Source of the DNA: Owenia fusiformis
Lineage: Eukaryota > Annelida > Polychaeta > Sabellida > Oweniidae
Assembly (NCBI GenBank): GCA_903813345.2
Contig: CAIIXF020000008.1
Location: 8,643,278 to 8,707,277 of the forward strand
Direction of reading: 5' to 3'
DNA: 64,000 bases
The translations under genes and the position numbers were made by a program. Shown here piece by piece: positions 11,224 to 22,041 of the stretch; positions within the stretch are counted from its first letter, which is position 1; each line of letters starts with the position of its first letter. The notes under the pieces were generated by a model, which was given only the letters and a program-made list of their open reading frames with translations, had not been told where the DNA came from and searched no databases.

Positions 11224-11647
11224 CGCACAGATAAAGTGTTAATAGAATTCAATGATTATGTCTGGATTGAAGATCAATATTACAAGAAATAACTGGAAGC
11301 AAACATTATGAATCATGCATGATTAGGCACTAAGCCATTAGTAATGAAATAAAGTATAATGTTAATTATTTCTTGCATCAATGAAAACCTGCATAATAAT
11401 TTCTACAAGTTTACTTGGGGCAGTCACGTTGTAAAAACGATACATAGCTTCACTTCTTTTTGAAGGAGTAATAGCTGTAAAAATGGGGCTAGCTCACTGT
11501 TCTCTATATAAGGTTCATTTTCATTTTAAGCTTTTTAATGTCACAATATGGTGACTTGATAATATTTACACATGTTCATCATAAATCTGTAAGTATTAGT
11601 GAGGCCTACAGTTATGGAATATTTTTATTTATTTTTGCAAAAAACAA

Positions 11648-11767
11648 TGTTTACATTTCTTGTCCTCTGTGTGAGCTTCACAGTGGCTATTGGCAGGATC
11701 AGTGAATCCCCAATAGCAGACATGAAATGGGAATATAACTTGAAAAGTAAATTTGAAAACCACTCTG
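11648..11767 (+). CDS. Candidate signal-peptide exon of an unidentified gene
   Basis: An ATG at 11648 opens a hydrophobic leader (MFTFLVLCVSFTVAIG) followed by a polar segment (RISESPIADMKWEYNLKSKF). A possible donor lies at CACTCTG|GTGGGAG (about 11767). The same frame stays open to 12058, but the later part includes a T-run and looks non-coding. No downstream exon was recognised. This may be the first exon of a small secreted protein or a chance ORF. Confidence 0.25.
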
Positions 11768-13281
11768 GTGGGAGACATTGTATGACATTGTTTCTTTTCA
11801 CATTAAATCATGGTTTTGGGATATATGGGATTTGTTTTTCTTATGACTGGTATGCACTCAGAGTTTTTTTTTTTTTGCTGGGTTCTATTACAACTTTTGA
11901 TCCTTTTCATTTGGCAATTGTGCTTAGATATTTCAAGTACTTATATTTGCTTATTTCACCAAATGTGCCAAATGATATTGAGCATAAATCTACTTTTTCA
12001 CTTACATGTAATCATATTAGGAATTATAGTAAATGGATGGATGATTATTTGAAACTATAGAGAAATATAAGTTATGCTGTCTGTCCATCTGTTTGCATGT
12101 GCAGTGAATGATGGTATTGAGCAGCACGTATCAACTGATAGGTTTTACTTAAAATGCATACAGATATTAATGGACATCTCATTTGAGAACTTATTCAATA
12201 CTGTACATATACATTTGCAATACAGTAAAACCTGTCTAATCCGAACACCCATGGGACCAGCCAAAAGCGTTCAAATTGGCAGGTGTTCAAATTTCGAGGA
12301 TATTGTTGGTCGGGGGGGGGGGGGATTTTCATTGTTCAGTCCACTATATTGAACACTTAATACTTAGTCAGAAGAGTTTATTCTACAATAGGCCTATAGC
12401 CTACATGTATATGCTATGTTTTATTTACATTTTGAACAATTTCATTATTTTTGGAAAAATAACTCTTTAATTTTGGCAAAAACTTTGTAATACACTGAAT
12501 AAGTATATGATAGTGTAACGTTTTTCCCGTGGGTCAGGAATGCGGGGAAAATGCGGGGAAGATGGACCCTCCCTTGTGTTACTTAATTGCGGGATTATAC
12601 GGAGCGGCGTTGACTCCGCTCGCTACAGTCGCCTGAGATGTTACTCCAAGGGAATGCAAGGGGAAAGAAAGTATTACGCAATCTGGGTTTGCACTACACA
12701 AGTTCCCTCTGGAACTCACTACAATACAACAATGAACATTCAAGTACAGAATAAAAGTAAAGTTATATATTTGCTCTTTATGAGCCAAACAATGCTTTAG
12801 AAACAATAGAAAATTATGTACAAAGTCGAGCTCAAACTACCCTAAACTATATAATCACTAATGCCTTAAGGCAGAAAAACATGTGATGTCACTTGAATGT
12901 CTTTAAGTTACTATAAGAAAGTAAGATCAAAAGAGGATATCACTTTGATAAGTTCCAGCAAAAGATAAAGGTTGATATCACTTGAATGTCTCTAAAGTCG
13001 CCACATAAAATAATCATGAACTCATATTAAACAATCACTATAACATTAGATGTCTTTGTTTGTGTCTTCTTCAGCAATTGTGGGATGCACCTCTTGTCTT
13101 TGTATTCCGTTGTCTGTCCTGAAATAAAATGGCGCTCCTGGCCACGGGACCCCACTGTCTACTTATCAAGTTTATTAATGTACAACCTGGTACAAATATT
13201 CTTAAAATCCGGAATCCAAGTTGCAATCGGGTGCAACGATCCTACTCAATGGGTGCAAAAGCCCTTATATCTCTTGATTAT

Positions 13282-13590
13282 AGGTGCAATGTTTCTGTGT
13301 GCCCCTGTTCCTAACCAGGGTGCAATTCCTCTATATGCCCTTGTCCCTTAACCAAGGTGCATCTTGCCCCTGTTCCTTAACCAGGGTGCAAGTCCTTTTA
13401 TGTGCCCTTGTTCCTTAACCAAGGTGCACCTTGCCCCTGTCCCTTAACCAGGGTGCAAGTCCTTTATATGCCCTTATTAAACTTTGCACCTATGGCCAGT
13501 TTGCAATTCCCTTATATGCCCTTGTTCCTAACCAAGGTGCATCTTGCCCCTGTTCCTTAACCAGGGTGCAAGTCCTCTATATTCCATTAT
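13282..13590. repeat. Satellite domain I (CTTAACCAGGGTGCAAGTCC type)
   Basis: Repeats of about 50 bp alternate TTCCTTAACCAAGGTGCA and CTTAACCAGGGTGCAAGTCC with GCCCCTGT and ATGTGCCCTTG words. A segment of about 190 bp (13282-13469) is nearly identical to 15108-15297, so the same block flanks both sides of the 69-bp satellite. Confidence 0.8.
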
Positions 13591-15107
13591 CCAAGTTGCA
13601 ATCAGGTGCAAATGTCCTTAAATCCATTATCAAAGATGCAATTAGGTGCCAACATCCTTAAATCCTTAATCCGAGGTGCAACCGGGTGCAAATGTCCTTA
13701 TGGGGTGCAACCTGGTGCAAGTATCCTTAAATCCTCAATCCGAGGTGCAACCGGGTGCAAGTATCCTTATCGGGTGCAACCTGGTGCAAATGTCCTTTAA
13801 TCCTTAATCCAAGTTGCAATCAGGTGCAAATGTCCTTAAATCCTTTATCAAAGTTGCAATCAGGTGCAAATGTGCTTTAATCCTTAATCCGAGGTGCAAC
13901 CTGGTGCAAGTATCCTTAAATCCTTAATCCGAGGTGCAACCTGGTGCAAGTATCCTTAAATCCTTAATCCGAGGTGCAACCGGGTGCAAATGTCCTTATG
14001 GGGTGCAACCTGGTGCAAGTATCCTTAAATCCTTAATCCGAGGTGCAACCGGGTGCAAATATCCACTATGGGTGCAATCGGGTGCAAATATACGCTATGG
14101 GTGCAACCGGGTGCAAGTATCCTTAAAATCCTATATCCGAGGTGCAACCGGGTGCAAATGTCCTTATGGGGTGCAACCTGGTGCAAATATCCTTAAATCC
14201 TCAATCCAAGTTGCAATCAGGTGCAAATGTGCTTTAATCCTTAATCCGAGGTGCAACCAGGTGCAAATGTCCTTAAATCCTTAATCCGAGGTGCAACCAG
14301 GTGCAAATGTCCTATATGGGTACAACCTGGTGCAAGTATTCTTAAATCCTTAATCCGAATTGCAACCGGGTGCAAATGTCGTTATGGGGTGCAACCTGGT
14401 GCAAGTATCCTTAAATCCTTAATCCGAGGTGCAACCGGGTGCAAATGTCCTTATGGGGTGCAACCGGGTGCAAGTATCCTTAAATCCTTAATCCGAGGTG
14501 CAACCGGGTGCAAATGTCCTTATGGGGTGCAACCTGGTGCAAGTATCCTTAAATCCTGAATCCGAGGTGCAACCGGGTGCAAATGTCCTTATGGGGTGCA
14601 ACCTGGTGCAAGTATCCTAAAATCCTTAATCCGAGGTGCAACCGGGTGCAGATGTCCTTATGGGGTGCAACCTGGTGCAAGTATCCTTAAATCCTTAATC
14701 CGAGGTGCAACCGGGTGCAAATGTCCTTATGGGGTGCAACCTGGTGCAAGTATCCTTAAATCCTTAATCCGAGGTGCAACCGGGTGCAAATGTCCTTATA
14801 GGGTGCAACCTGGTGCAAATGTCCTTAAATCCTTAATCCTATGTGCAACCGGGTGCAAATGTCCTTTAATCCTTAATCCAAGTTGCAATCAGGTGCAAAT
14901 GTCCTTATGGGATGCAACCTGGTGCAAGTATCCTTAAATCCTTAATCCGATGTGCAACCGGGTGCAAATGTCCGCTATGGGTTGCAACCTGGTGCAAGTA
15001 TCCTTAAATCCTTAATCCGAGGTACAACCGGGTGCAAATATCCACTATGGGTGCAATCGGGTGCAAATATACGCTATGGGTACAACCGGGTGCAAATATC
15101 CTTAATC
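13590..15107. repeat. Satellite domain II, 69-bp higher-order unit with GTGCAA boxes
   Basis: The dominant unit is 69 bp, with starts at 14524, 14593, 14662 and 14731. It has the order GGGTGCAACCTGGTGCAAG, TATCCTTAAATCCTTAATCC, GAGGTGCAACCGGGTGCAAA, TGTCCTTATG. Four GTGCAA boxes occur per unit. Because 69 is divisible by three, long open frames arise (PGASILKSLIRGATGC...), but these lack composition, start or splice context typical of a gene and are treated as satellite. Confidence 0.88.
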
Positions 15108-15300
15108 ATAGGTGCAATGTCTCTGTGTGCCCCTGTTCCTAACCAGGGTGCAATTCCTCTATATGCCCTTGTTCCTTAACCAAGGTGCATCTTGCCCCTG
15201 TTCCTTAACCAGGGTGCAAGTCCTTTTATGTGCCCTTGTTCCTTAACCAAGGTGCACCTTGCCCCTGTCCCTTAACCAGGGTGCAAGTCCTTTATATCTC
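15108..15300. repeat. Second copy of satellite domain I block
   Basis: A nearly identical direct copy of 13282-13469, including the ATGTCTCTGTGTGCCCCTG and CCTTTATAT end words. It marks the right border of the 69-bp domain. Confidence 0.85.
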
Positions 15301-15319
15301 TTATTATACTTTGCACCTA

Positions 15320-16370
15320 TGTCCAGGTTGCAATCATGGGTACAAATGCCCCTTGCACCAATATGGGGTTGCAAGTTGGGTGCAACTCTCCAAAATATCC
15401 TTTACACATAATCCAGATGGTTATAATGGGTGCAAATATCCCTTGCACCTATATGGGGTTGCAAATTGGGTGCAACTCTCCCAAATGACCTTCACACCTG
15501 GTGCAAATATTCCTTGCACCGATATGGGGTTGCAAGTTAGGTGCAACTCTCCCAAATGTCCTTTTGTTGATTATTGTGGGTGCAAATATCCCTTGCACCG
15601 ATATGGGGTTGCAAGTTAGGTGCAACTCTCCCAAATGTCCTGGGGTTGCAAGATTGAGTGCAACTCTCCCAAAAATTCCTTCACACCTATTCCAGGTGGT
15701 TATTATGGGTGCAAATATTCCTTGCACCAATATGGGGATGCAAAGTTGGGTGCAACTCTCCGAAATGTCCTGGGGTTGCAAGTTAGGTGCAACTCTCCCA
15801 AATATCCTTCACACCTATTCCAGATGGTTATTATGGGTGCAAATATTCCTTGCACCAATATGGGGATGCAAAGTTGGGTGCAACTCTCCCAAATCTCCTG
15901 GGGTTGCAAGATTGAGTGCAACTCACCCAAAAGTCCTTCCGTTGATTATTGTGGGTGCAAATATCCCTTGCACCGATATGGGGTTGCAAATTCGGGTGCA
16001 ACTCTCCCAAATATCCTTCACACCTAGTCAAGGTGGTTGATATGGGTGCAAATGTTCCTTGCACCGATCTGGGGTTGCAAATTAGCTGCAACTCTCCCAA
16101 ATGTACTTCAGGTGGTTACAATGGGTGCAAATATTCCTTGCACCGATATGGGGTTGCAAAATTGGGTGCAACTCCCCCAAATATCCTTCACACCTATTCA
16201 AGGTGGCTGATATGGGTGCAAATGTTCCTTGCACCAATATGGGGTTGCAAAGTTGGGTGCAACTCTCCCAAATATCCTTCACACCTAGTCAAGGTGGTTG
16301 ATATGGGTGCAAATGTTCCTTGCACCGAACTGGGGATGCAAAGTTGGTTGCAACTCTCCCAAATAACAAT
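15320..16370. repeat. Satellite domain III with GTGCAA/TTGCAC inverted boxes
   Basis: Units of about 80-150 bp contain GGGTGCAAATATTCCTTGCA followed by CC, GATATGGGGTTGCAA, GGTGCAACTCTCCCAAAT and ATCCTTCACACCTA. GGTGCAA...TTGCACC forms a 7-bp stem with a 7-nt loop in most units (near 15427, 15576, 15706, 15834, 15952, 16044, 16123, 16213 and 16304). Domains I-III share only the GTGCAA core. Confidence 0.82.
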
Positions 16371-17228
16371 ATAATGTTGAGTAAAAATAATGAATAAAAA
16401 TACACACACAATCTCAGCAAATATAGTAATAGATACAATCCGATTTGAATCTCTAAAACAATGTTCAAAATGTCCAGGCTAAAAAATGGACAAACCGTGA
16501 TGATATTTGATGACAATCTTTCGTCAATTACTCAACAAAATATTCTTACTTACGACCCCGTGGTTGTTCCAGTCTGTAAATCCGTTAATATTTTGTCGCA
16601 CAACAACTTGACAAACTGGTCAAATTCCTTTTATATGCCCCGCGCGGACGTTTTGGACTGCATAAATCTGATTGGTTAATTCCGCCAAAAAACTAGGTTA
16701 GTATGCCGATGAGGTACCTCAATGGGCGATAATATGAAATTTCCGTGGATGATCATGTCACTAAAATGCTAAGAACGTGATCAATTAACTCGAGAATAAT
16801 TAAAGATCAAAGTTCCTATGAAAGATTATACGCCAATAATTAATCCGCCACTCGCCTAAACTCACCAGTTCCACTGAAATTCCTGTAAAATGGCTTCGTT
16901 TTCCGATTTTGAAAGAATAATTATATTGACTTTCTTATTTCCCGAATTTCATATCAAAACCGGTAATGGTGAAACGAAAACACAGAAATCAATTTTCATC
17001 ACAATAGTCTTGTACGAAATCTTATGCTTATTAAATGACTTATCTCATATAATGGTTACTTAGCACTGCTTTACTTTAGCTTGAAAAAGTCGTTCATTGT
17101 TGTTTGTTTCTTGGCACTTTCAGCATTAGCAATATTTGAGGAGATACCTTCTTCAATTAAAAAGAATTTTTCATGAGTGCTCATTCGAGATGATGCATAA
17201 TCTTTCAAAATATCAAGTCAATATCTCA

Positions 17229-17707
17229 CAGATTCTCACCTTTCTCTTAATCCAAATCAAAAACATCCAGGTAATTTCTAATAATGATAAAACAATAATA
17301 ATCTTGTCTGCAAATGTGTCTGTGTTGTCTCTGTGATTATAAACATTTACTGATTGAATCCTAGCTATCATAACAGACCCATGGGATATAAAACAGTTAA
17401 GACTTGTTCATAATCCAAATCAAAAACATCCATTTAATTTAAAATAAGGATAAACCAATTATCTCCCAGATTCTCACCTTTCTCTTAATCCAAATCAAAA
17501 ACATCCAGGTAATTTCTAATAATGATAAAACAATTATAATCTTGTCTGCAAATGTGTCTGTGTTGTCTCTGTGATTATAAAACATTTACTGATTGAATCC
17601 CAGCTATCATAACAGACACATGGGATATAAAACAGTTAAGACTTGTTCATAATCCAAATCAAAAAATCCAGTTAATTTAAAATAAGGATAAACCAATTAT
17701 CTTCTTG
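17229..17707. repeat. 238-bp direct tandem duplication
   Basis: The stretch from CAGATTCTCACCTTTCTC through AACAGTTAAGACTTGTTCAT at 17229-17466 is repeated with few changes immediately after, and a third, shorter degenerate copy follows to about 17800. No coding features are visible. Confidence 0.8.
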
Positions 17708-18159
17708 ATTCACACCTTTCTCTTAATCCAAACATAAAACATTCAGTTCTTTTCTAATAGGATAAACCAATTAACTCCCGTATTCACACCTTTCCTGTTG
17801 TTTTCCACAATTAGGGATGTCATTGAGACTTAAATAAGTTAATTAGGACAATATTGGTTCTTTGATTACATTGCATATATAAGATAATAAGAACTATAAC
17901 ATTGTCTCAATATGTGGCTATTATTGAAATGTCCAGCCATTTGATTTCTGACAAAATGTTCGGATTAGACAGGTCAGTTTTTCAAATTTGATTGTTCACT
18001 GTTCAGATTAGGAGGTGTTCAGATTTCAAGGTTTTTTTAACATGGGAGTCAATTGGAGGAAAAAATGGGACTGAAAAAAAGTGTTCAAATTGGAAGGTGT
18101 TCGGATTAGCCAGGTGTTCGGATTAGCCAGGTGTTCAGATATACAGGTTTTACTGTACA

Positions 18160-19237
18160 AACATTATTTAATTAGTTCTTTGATTTGCATGCAACAGCGC
18201 TGGCATTTGTCTGTCAAACATTATCCTAGAAGTATCATAAAGGCATTTATCTTGTTAATTCACTGAGCAATTATTTGTAGTGTTGCGATGACCATCTTTT
18301 TTCTTGCGGCCATTTAAAAGGTTTTTCGATAAATCTTGTCATCGCCATTACAGCAAAACTGCTCATCGGATTTTCTCCAAATTCACACACATGATAGAAG
18401 ATATCAAGCTCTAGAGCTGATTAACTTTTGGGTGGCCATCTTGTTTTCTGGTGGCTATTTTTAAGGTTTTTTGATAGTGTGATCTCGTTTACGCCATGTG
18501 CCTTGTTGACATTTAGTATGGCAAAGGACCCAAATTTTAGGATCTGTTATGAGAATGTGGTATGGGAATGGTCATGGAAAATATGTTACCTCACACTAGT
18601 GGTATGGCATGGGTCTGGGAGTTACACATATCCTTAATTTGAAGTTGTCTTGGGACGGTTTCTTCAAAGTTCACCTTCTTCCTGGGACATTCATCAGTTT
18701 AAATATTAGCTTTTCTACTGGGAAATATTCTACTTTTGACCAAGCAGAGAATTGGTATGGCATTGGTCCTATATTTAACATTTGGTATGGCATTGGTCTT
18801 ATTTTAGACATATGGTATGGCTTTTGGGTGTTATATTGGTTGGTATGGTGGTACAAAAAATGTGAAGCAAATGCTTGACATATACACAAATATACAGAGT
18901 TCACATGAAAAGTCCGCTCAGAATGCTTTGGCGTTTTGTCTCAATCAATCAGTTTTAGTATTTTGGTGCTTTGAATTCATAGGTAGATACACAACTGTAA
19001 TTTTTCTCCTGTATATTAATTTATTTAAATATGTTTGATGGTGAAATCAGCAAATACTTGACTGATTAATACCATTAGTTTAAAAGCTATAGTTATTCAG
19101 TTATTGAAATAATTTTATGTCATGTTGCCATTTCTCCTTCAATCAAGTATGTAAATTTATAAAATGTTATTACTATTTGCCTTTAGTTTTTTATTTCATT
19201 AAATTGTCATATTTAATTGATTATTTGTTATTAGATA
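18160..19237. other. Non-coding stretch with a minor tandem repeat
   Basis: No gene is supported. Positions about 18745-18830 hold three imperfect copies of a TTGGTATGGCATTGGTC unit. The region around 18280-18480 has two paralogous segments of the type GGCCATCTTG...AAGGTTTTT, resembling old repeat DNA. Confidence 0.45.
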
Positions 19238-20466
19238 TTATTGTATTGCTTTTAACTTCTGACAGCGCCTTGTGCACATAACATTTGCTTCTCCATCTTC
19301 AGCTACAATTTCACAACATCGCCGATGTAGGAACTTAAAGGGATCACACTCTCTGCCTTTCCTGCCATCATCACATATTTTAGAGACTCTTGTTGGACCT
19401 ACACTAGCAAGATGTCCACCTCTGATGCATCTTGACCTTTCACGCAGATCAATATCTAATTTAGTACACTCGTCAAAACATGCTAAAAAAGAAGCAAATA
19501 TATTTTGTATGTCACCACCACAAGTGTTATAGTCTTCAACTTTTTGTGGATGGTGTTCGACAGTCAGTGGTTGGTGTTTGGCAGTCAGTGGTTGGTGTTT
19601 GGTAGTCAGTGGTCTGCATCTGTAACAAATGGCATGTAGTGACATTTTGTTTGTTAATGCCTTGTGATTAATTTGGTGAATACAATGTGATGATTTGAAA
19701 CTCATCTTCCAGTTCTCTTTATTTTGATTGTCAACTTGGATTCTCAAGGTATCGAGTTTTCATACTGTATGTACAAGATCAAAATACACCAATGGTTCCA
19801 AGATTTGAAAAGTCAAATTAACAAAATTAATCTGTCAGTTTTTGAGCAATTTCTTACAAGACTTCCTATACCAATCTAGGTCCTGCCTTCCCCTCCAGGC
19901 CCATACCCCATGTCATAGTGTTCGAGCAATCCCCCTCCCCCTGGCAAAAATTTCTTTCAAAATCGTGCAGTTTTCACCATTTTGAGCATCTTTCAAGTGA
20001 TTTTGGCCAAAGTTGTCTGAAGTGAAACCCTGGATCCTGGCTACGTGCCTGCCCTCAAAGAATTTTTGACAAAAATTGACCAGATTGTTTTCCAAGAAAT
20101 ATTGGGAAGTTTTTGTTGCCAACTTCAAGATTTGTCCTGATTAAACTCCAATGCAATGAGATTCTTACCGACTCCAATAATGGTACTGGTATCATTCTGC
20201 AACATTGAAAAGCAGCATTTATGTACTTCAGGCATTATATCACATTTATTGGGGTTGTCTGCCCAATGGGAAAATTCTTCATTGTTGAATTTAGGACACC
20301 TTACAGCTACATCCAGACGGCATAAGTTCTCTGAAAATTCTCTGTTAGCAGAACACCGATTATTAGCACAAAGCATATCTGTAAAATTCCTCCGTTGGGT
20401 CGTGACTTGTATTTTAAGTATACTTAGAATGAAGATGGTCTGCAGCCGGACTAACAAGCTCACCAT
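19238..20466 (-). CDS. Gene B: small secreted cysteine-rich protein
   Basis: Two exons: 20169-20466 (ATG at 20466; donor GTCG|GTAAGA) and 19238-19482 (acceptor after TTTTTTAG; stop 19238-19240). The junction is phase 1 and the product is 180 aa. The signal peptide is about residues 1-24 (MVSLLVRLQTIFILSILKIQ). The mature part has 16 Cys: MLCANNRC, CRLDVAVRCPKF, NKCDIMPEVHKCCF, then ACFDECTKLDIDLRE, GRECDPFKFLHRRCCEIV and CTRRCQKL. It shares this framework and intron phase with gene A but has no mucin stalk and has an extra N-terminal Cys pair. Gene C is a close paralogue of the same length. The family was not recognised; a secreted, disulfide-rich extracellular protein is the safe description. 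A MITE (19508-19665) sits in the intron just before exon 2. Confidence 0.75.
19508..19665. mobile_element. TGTCACCACC-family MITE copy
   Basis: It runs from ATGTCACCACCACAAG to GTAGTGACATTTTG...TTAATGCCTTG. The interior has three GTCAGTGGTTGGTGTTTGG-like repeats. It lies in the gene B intron about 25 bp from the exon 2 acceptor. Confidence 0.75.
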
Positions 20467-22041
20467 CCTTTTGTTTTGTTTAGATTTTGTACGGATGTAT
20501 ATTTTTTATTAAGGTTCAACACAAAAATGATGTAATAAAATTAATATTTCATTTACGACGACAAATCAATATGCATAATACAAGGGCTAGATACCCATTA
20601 CTTTATTAACATTAATGTTTAGAATAAAGCAAAATTCAATTTGAGGAAATTAATAAATGTTCAATAACTTTCTTTGGAGATGAGAGTGGGTCAATACCCA
20701 TATGTTTATTGATTTGGTCCCTAATCATTGTAGGTAAACAAATGTAGGCTTTTGTACAATCATGTACATTGTACTGCAATTATTGTTGATTTATTTCTTT
20801 GTTTGATTACTTCATGGATAGTCTCTCCCTCATTCAGTCATTGCGATACACAAGTGCACTTTGTCTTGAACTTTCATTGTAAAATAGATAAACGTAATAG
20901 AGAAGTGGAGGTCTGGTGAATCAGCATGTCTCTTCCTCTGCAGAGCAACTTGTTCATGTTGAATAAAAATTAAAAAACAAATGAGAATAAATAGCAACTG
21001 CCCTCTTTTATTTTTCTCTATCTTTTATAAGCTATATGATTTCATAGTAATCCAGCCTATTACAATGCAAAAATGTGGCAGTATGGTCAAAGGCAGAGGC
21101 ATACTTTGTGAATCACACTTGAACATTAAATGCACTTGTTTTCATTTTGAACATGATACAAATTACAAGTATGAATCAAAGTTACTTCTACTTGAATAGG
21201 TCATTGAATCGTTCAATTTTTCAATTACAGATTTCTGTTAGGTGGGGAATAGTGTAAGGCTCTGAATAAGAGAAATTCATGTGCTGATAAGACCAATGAT
21301 CCAAAAGCTATTGCCGTGGCTTTTTAAAGTCATGGCCCTGATATGAAATAAATCCTGGGCACATATTGAAAGTAAAAATGTATAGTGATTACTAATTTGC
21401 TATATATTGGGCAGCTGGATTCTTATGACCATATTCTGATTGGATAAAAGTAAGGGTATATTATACTCAAATTGAAGAAATTTTAGAGTACATCACAATT
21501 GTGATATTGTTTTTCTGATTCGTACCTCGAAATTCAAAATGGCTGCCTAAAATGGGAATTGCTATAATTTTGAGATCTCTTTAAAGTAGGGTTAGAATTA
21601 ATTACATTAGATTGATTTGTCTTTGTGCCTTTGATACACCTAAATGGTCACCCAAATACTTTTTGTGGAAATTCTGATATATCTTAAAAGTCTGTCTTAT
21701 TTTCTGCAGATCAAGATTCAAGGGTAGAGTAGATGGTAAATACTTTATCAGACATAATACAGATTTATGAATATTTTGTTCATTGGGATTTTCTACTTGT
21801 GTAGCTGCCGTTTTCTTGTTTTCAATAAGCCTACTGTGCATATGTTTTTAAAAGAATGTTATGAGCTTGATAGCATTAGTTTAGCTTATGTAGCTACTCA
21901 TGCCATGAAAATCATTAATGTACTTTGTCATGTTTATAACTATCCCTCATCGAATATGAAAATAGATAAAATTCCATTTCTGTTTGCTTATAATATTTTT
22001 TATTTCATTAAATTGTCATGTTTATTGTTAGTCATAAAATA
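20467..22041. other. Intergenic stretch between genes B and C
   Basis: No gene is supported. The part at about 20640-20910 is homologous to 24920-25240, upstream of gene C (shared words AATAAAGCAAAATTCAATTT and GTAAACAAATGTAGGCTTTT), so it belongs to the duplicated promoter-proximal segment. Confidence 0.5.

Larger units (their letters stand above)
12223..18154. mobile_element. TIR-bounded, TA-flanked 5.9-kb region filled with satellite DNA
   Basis: The left end is TA followed by CAGTAAAACCTG then TCTAATCCGAACACC. The right end is the inverse: GTGTTCAGATATA, CAGGTTTTACTG, then TA. GTGTTCGGATTAGCCAGGT words recur beside both ends. TA flanks and a CAG-type TIR suit a Tc1/mariner-pogo (Tigger-like) element. 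No transposase ORF is present. The interior is the GTGCAA satellite (13.19-16.37 kb), a 238-bp duplication (17.23-17.71 kb) and AT-rich sequence. An extra internal end-like copy near 17.96 kb (GTTCGGATTAGACAGGT) suggests nesting. It could be one non-autonomous unit or two related elements bracketing a satellite. Confidence 0.55.

Noticed and set aside
13606-16374. Many long ORFs with PGASILKSLIRGATGC-type repeats
   Set aside because: They follow from 69-bp (divisible by three) satellite units without stops. Both strands are open in places, and no start, splice or signal context supports a protein.
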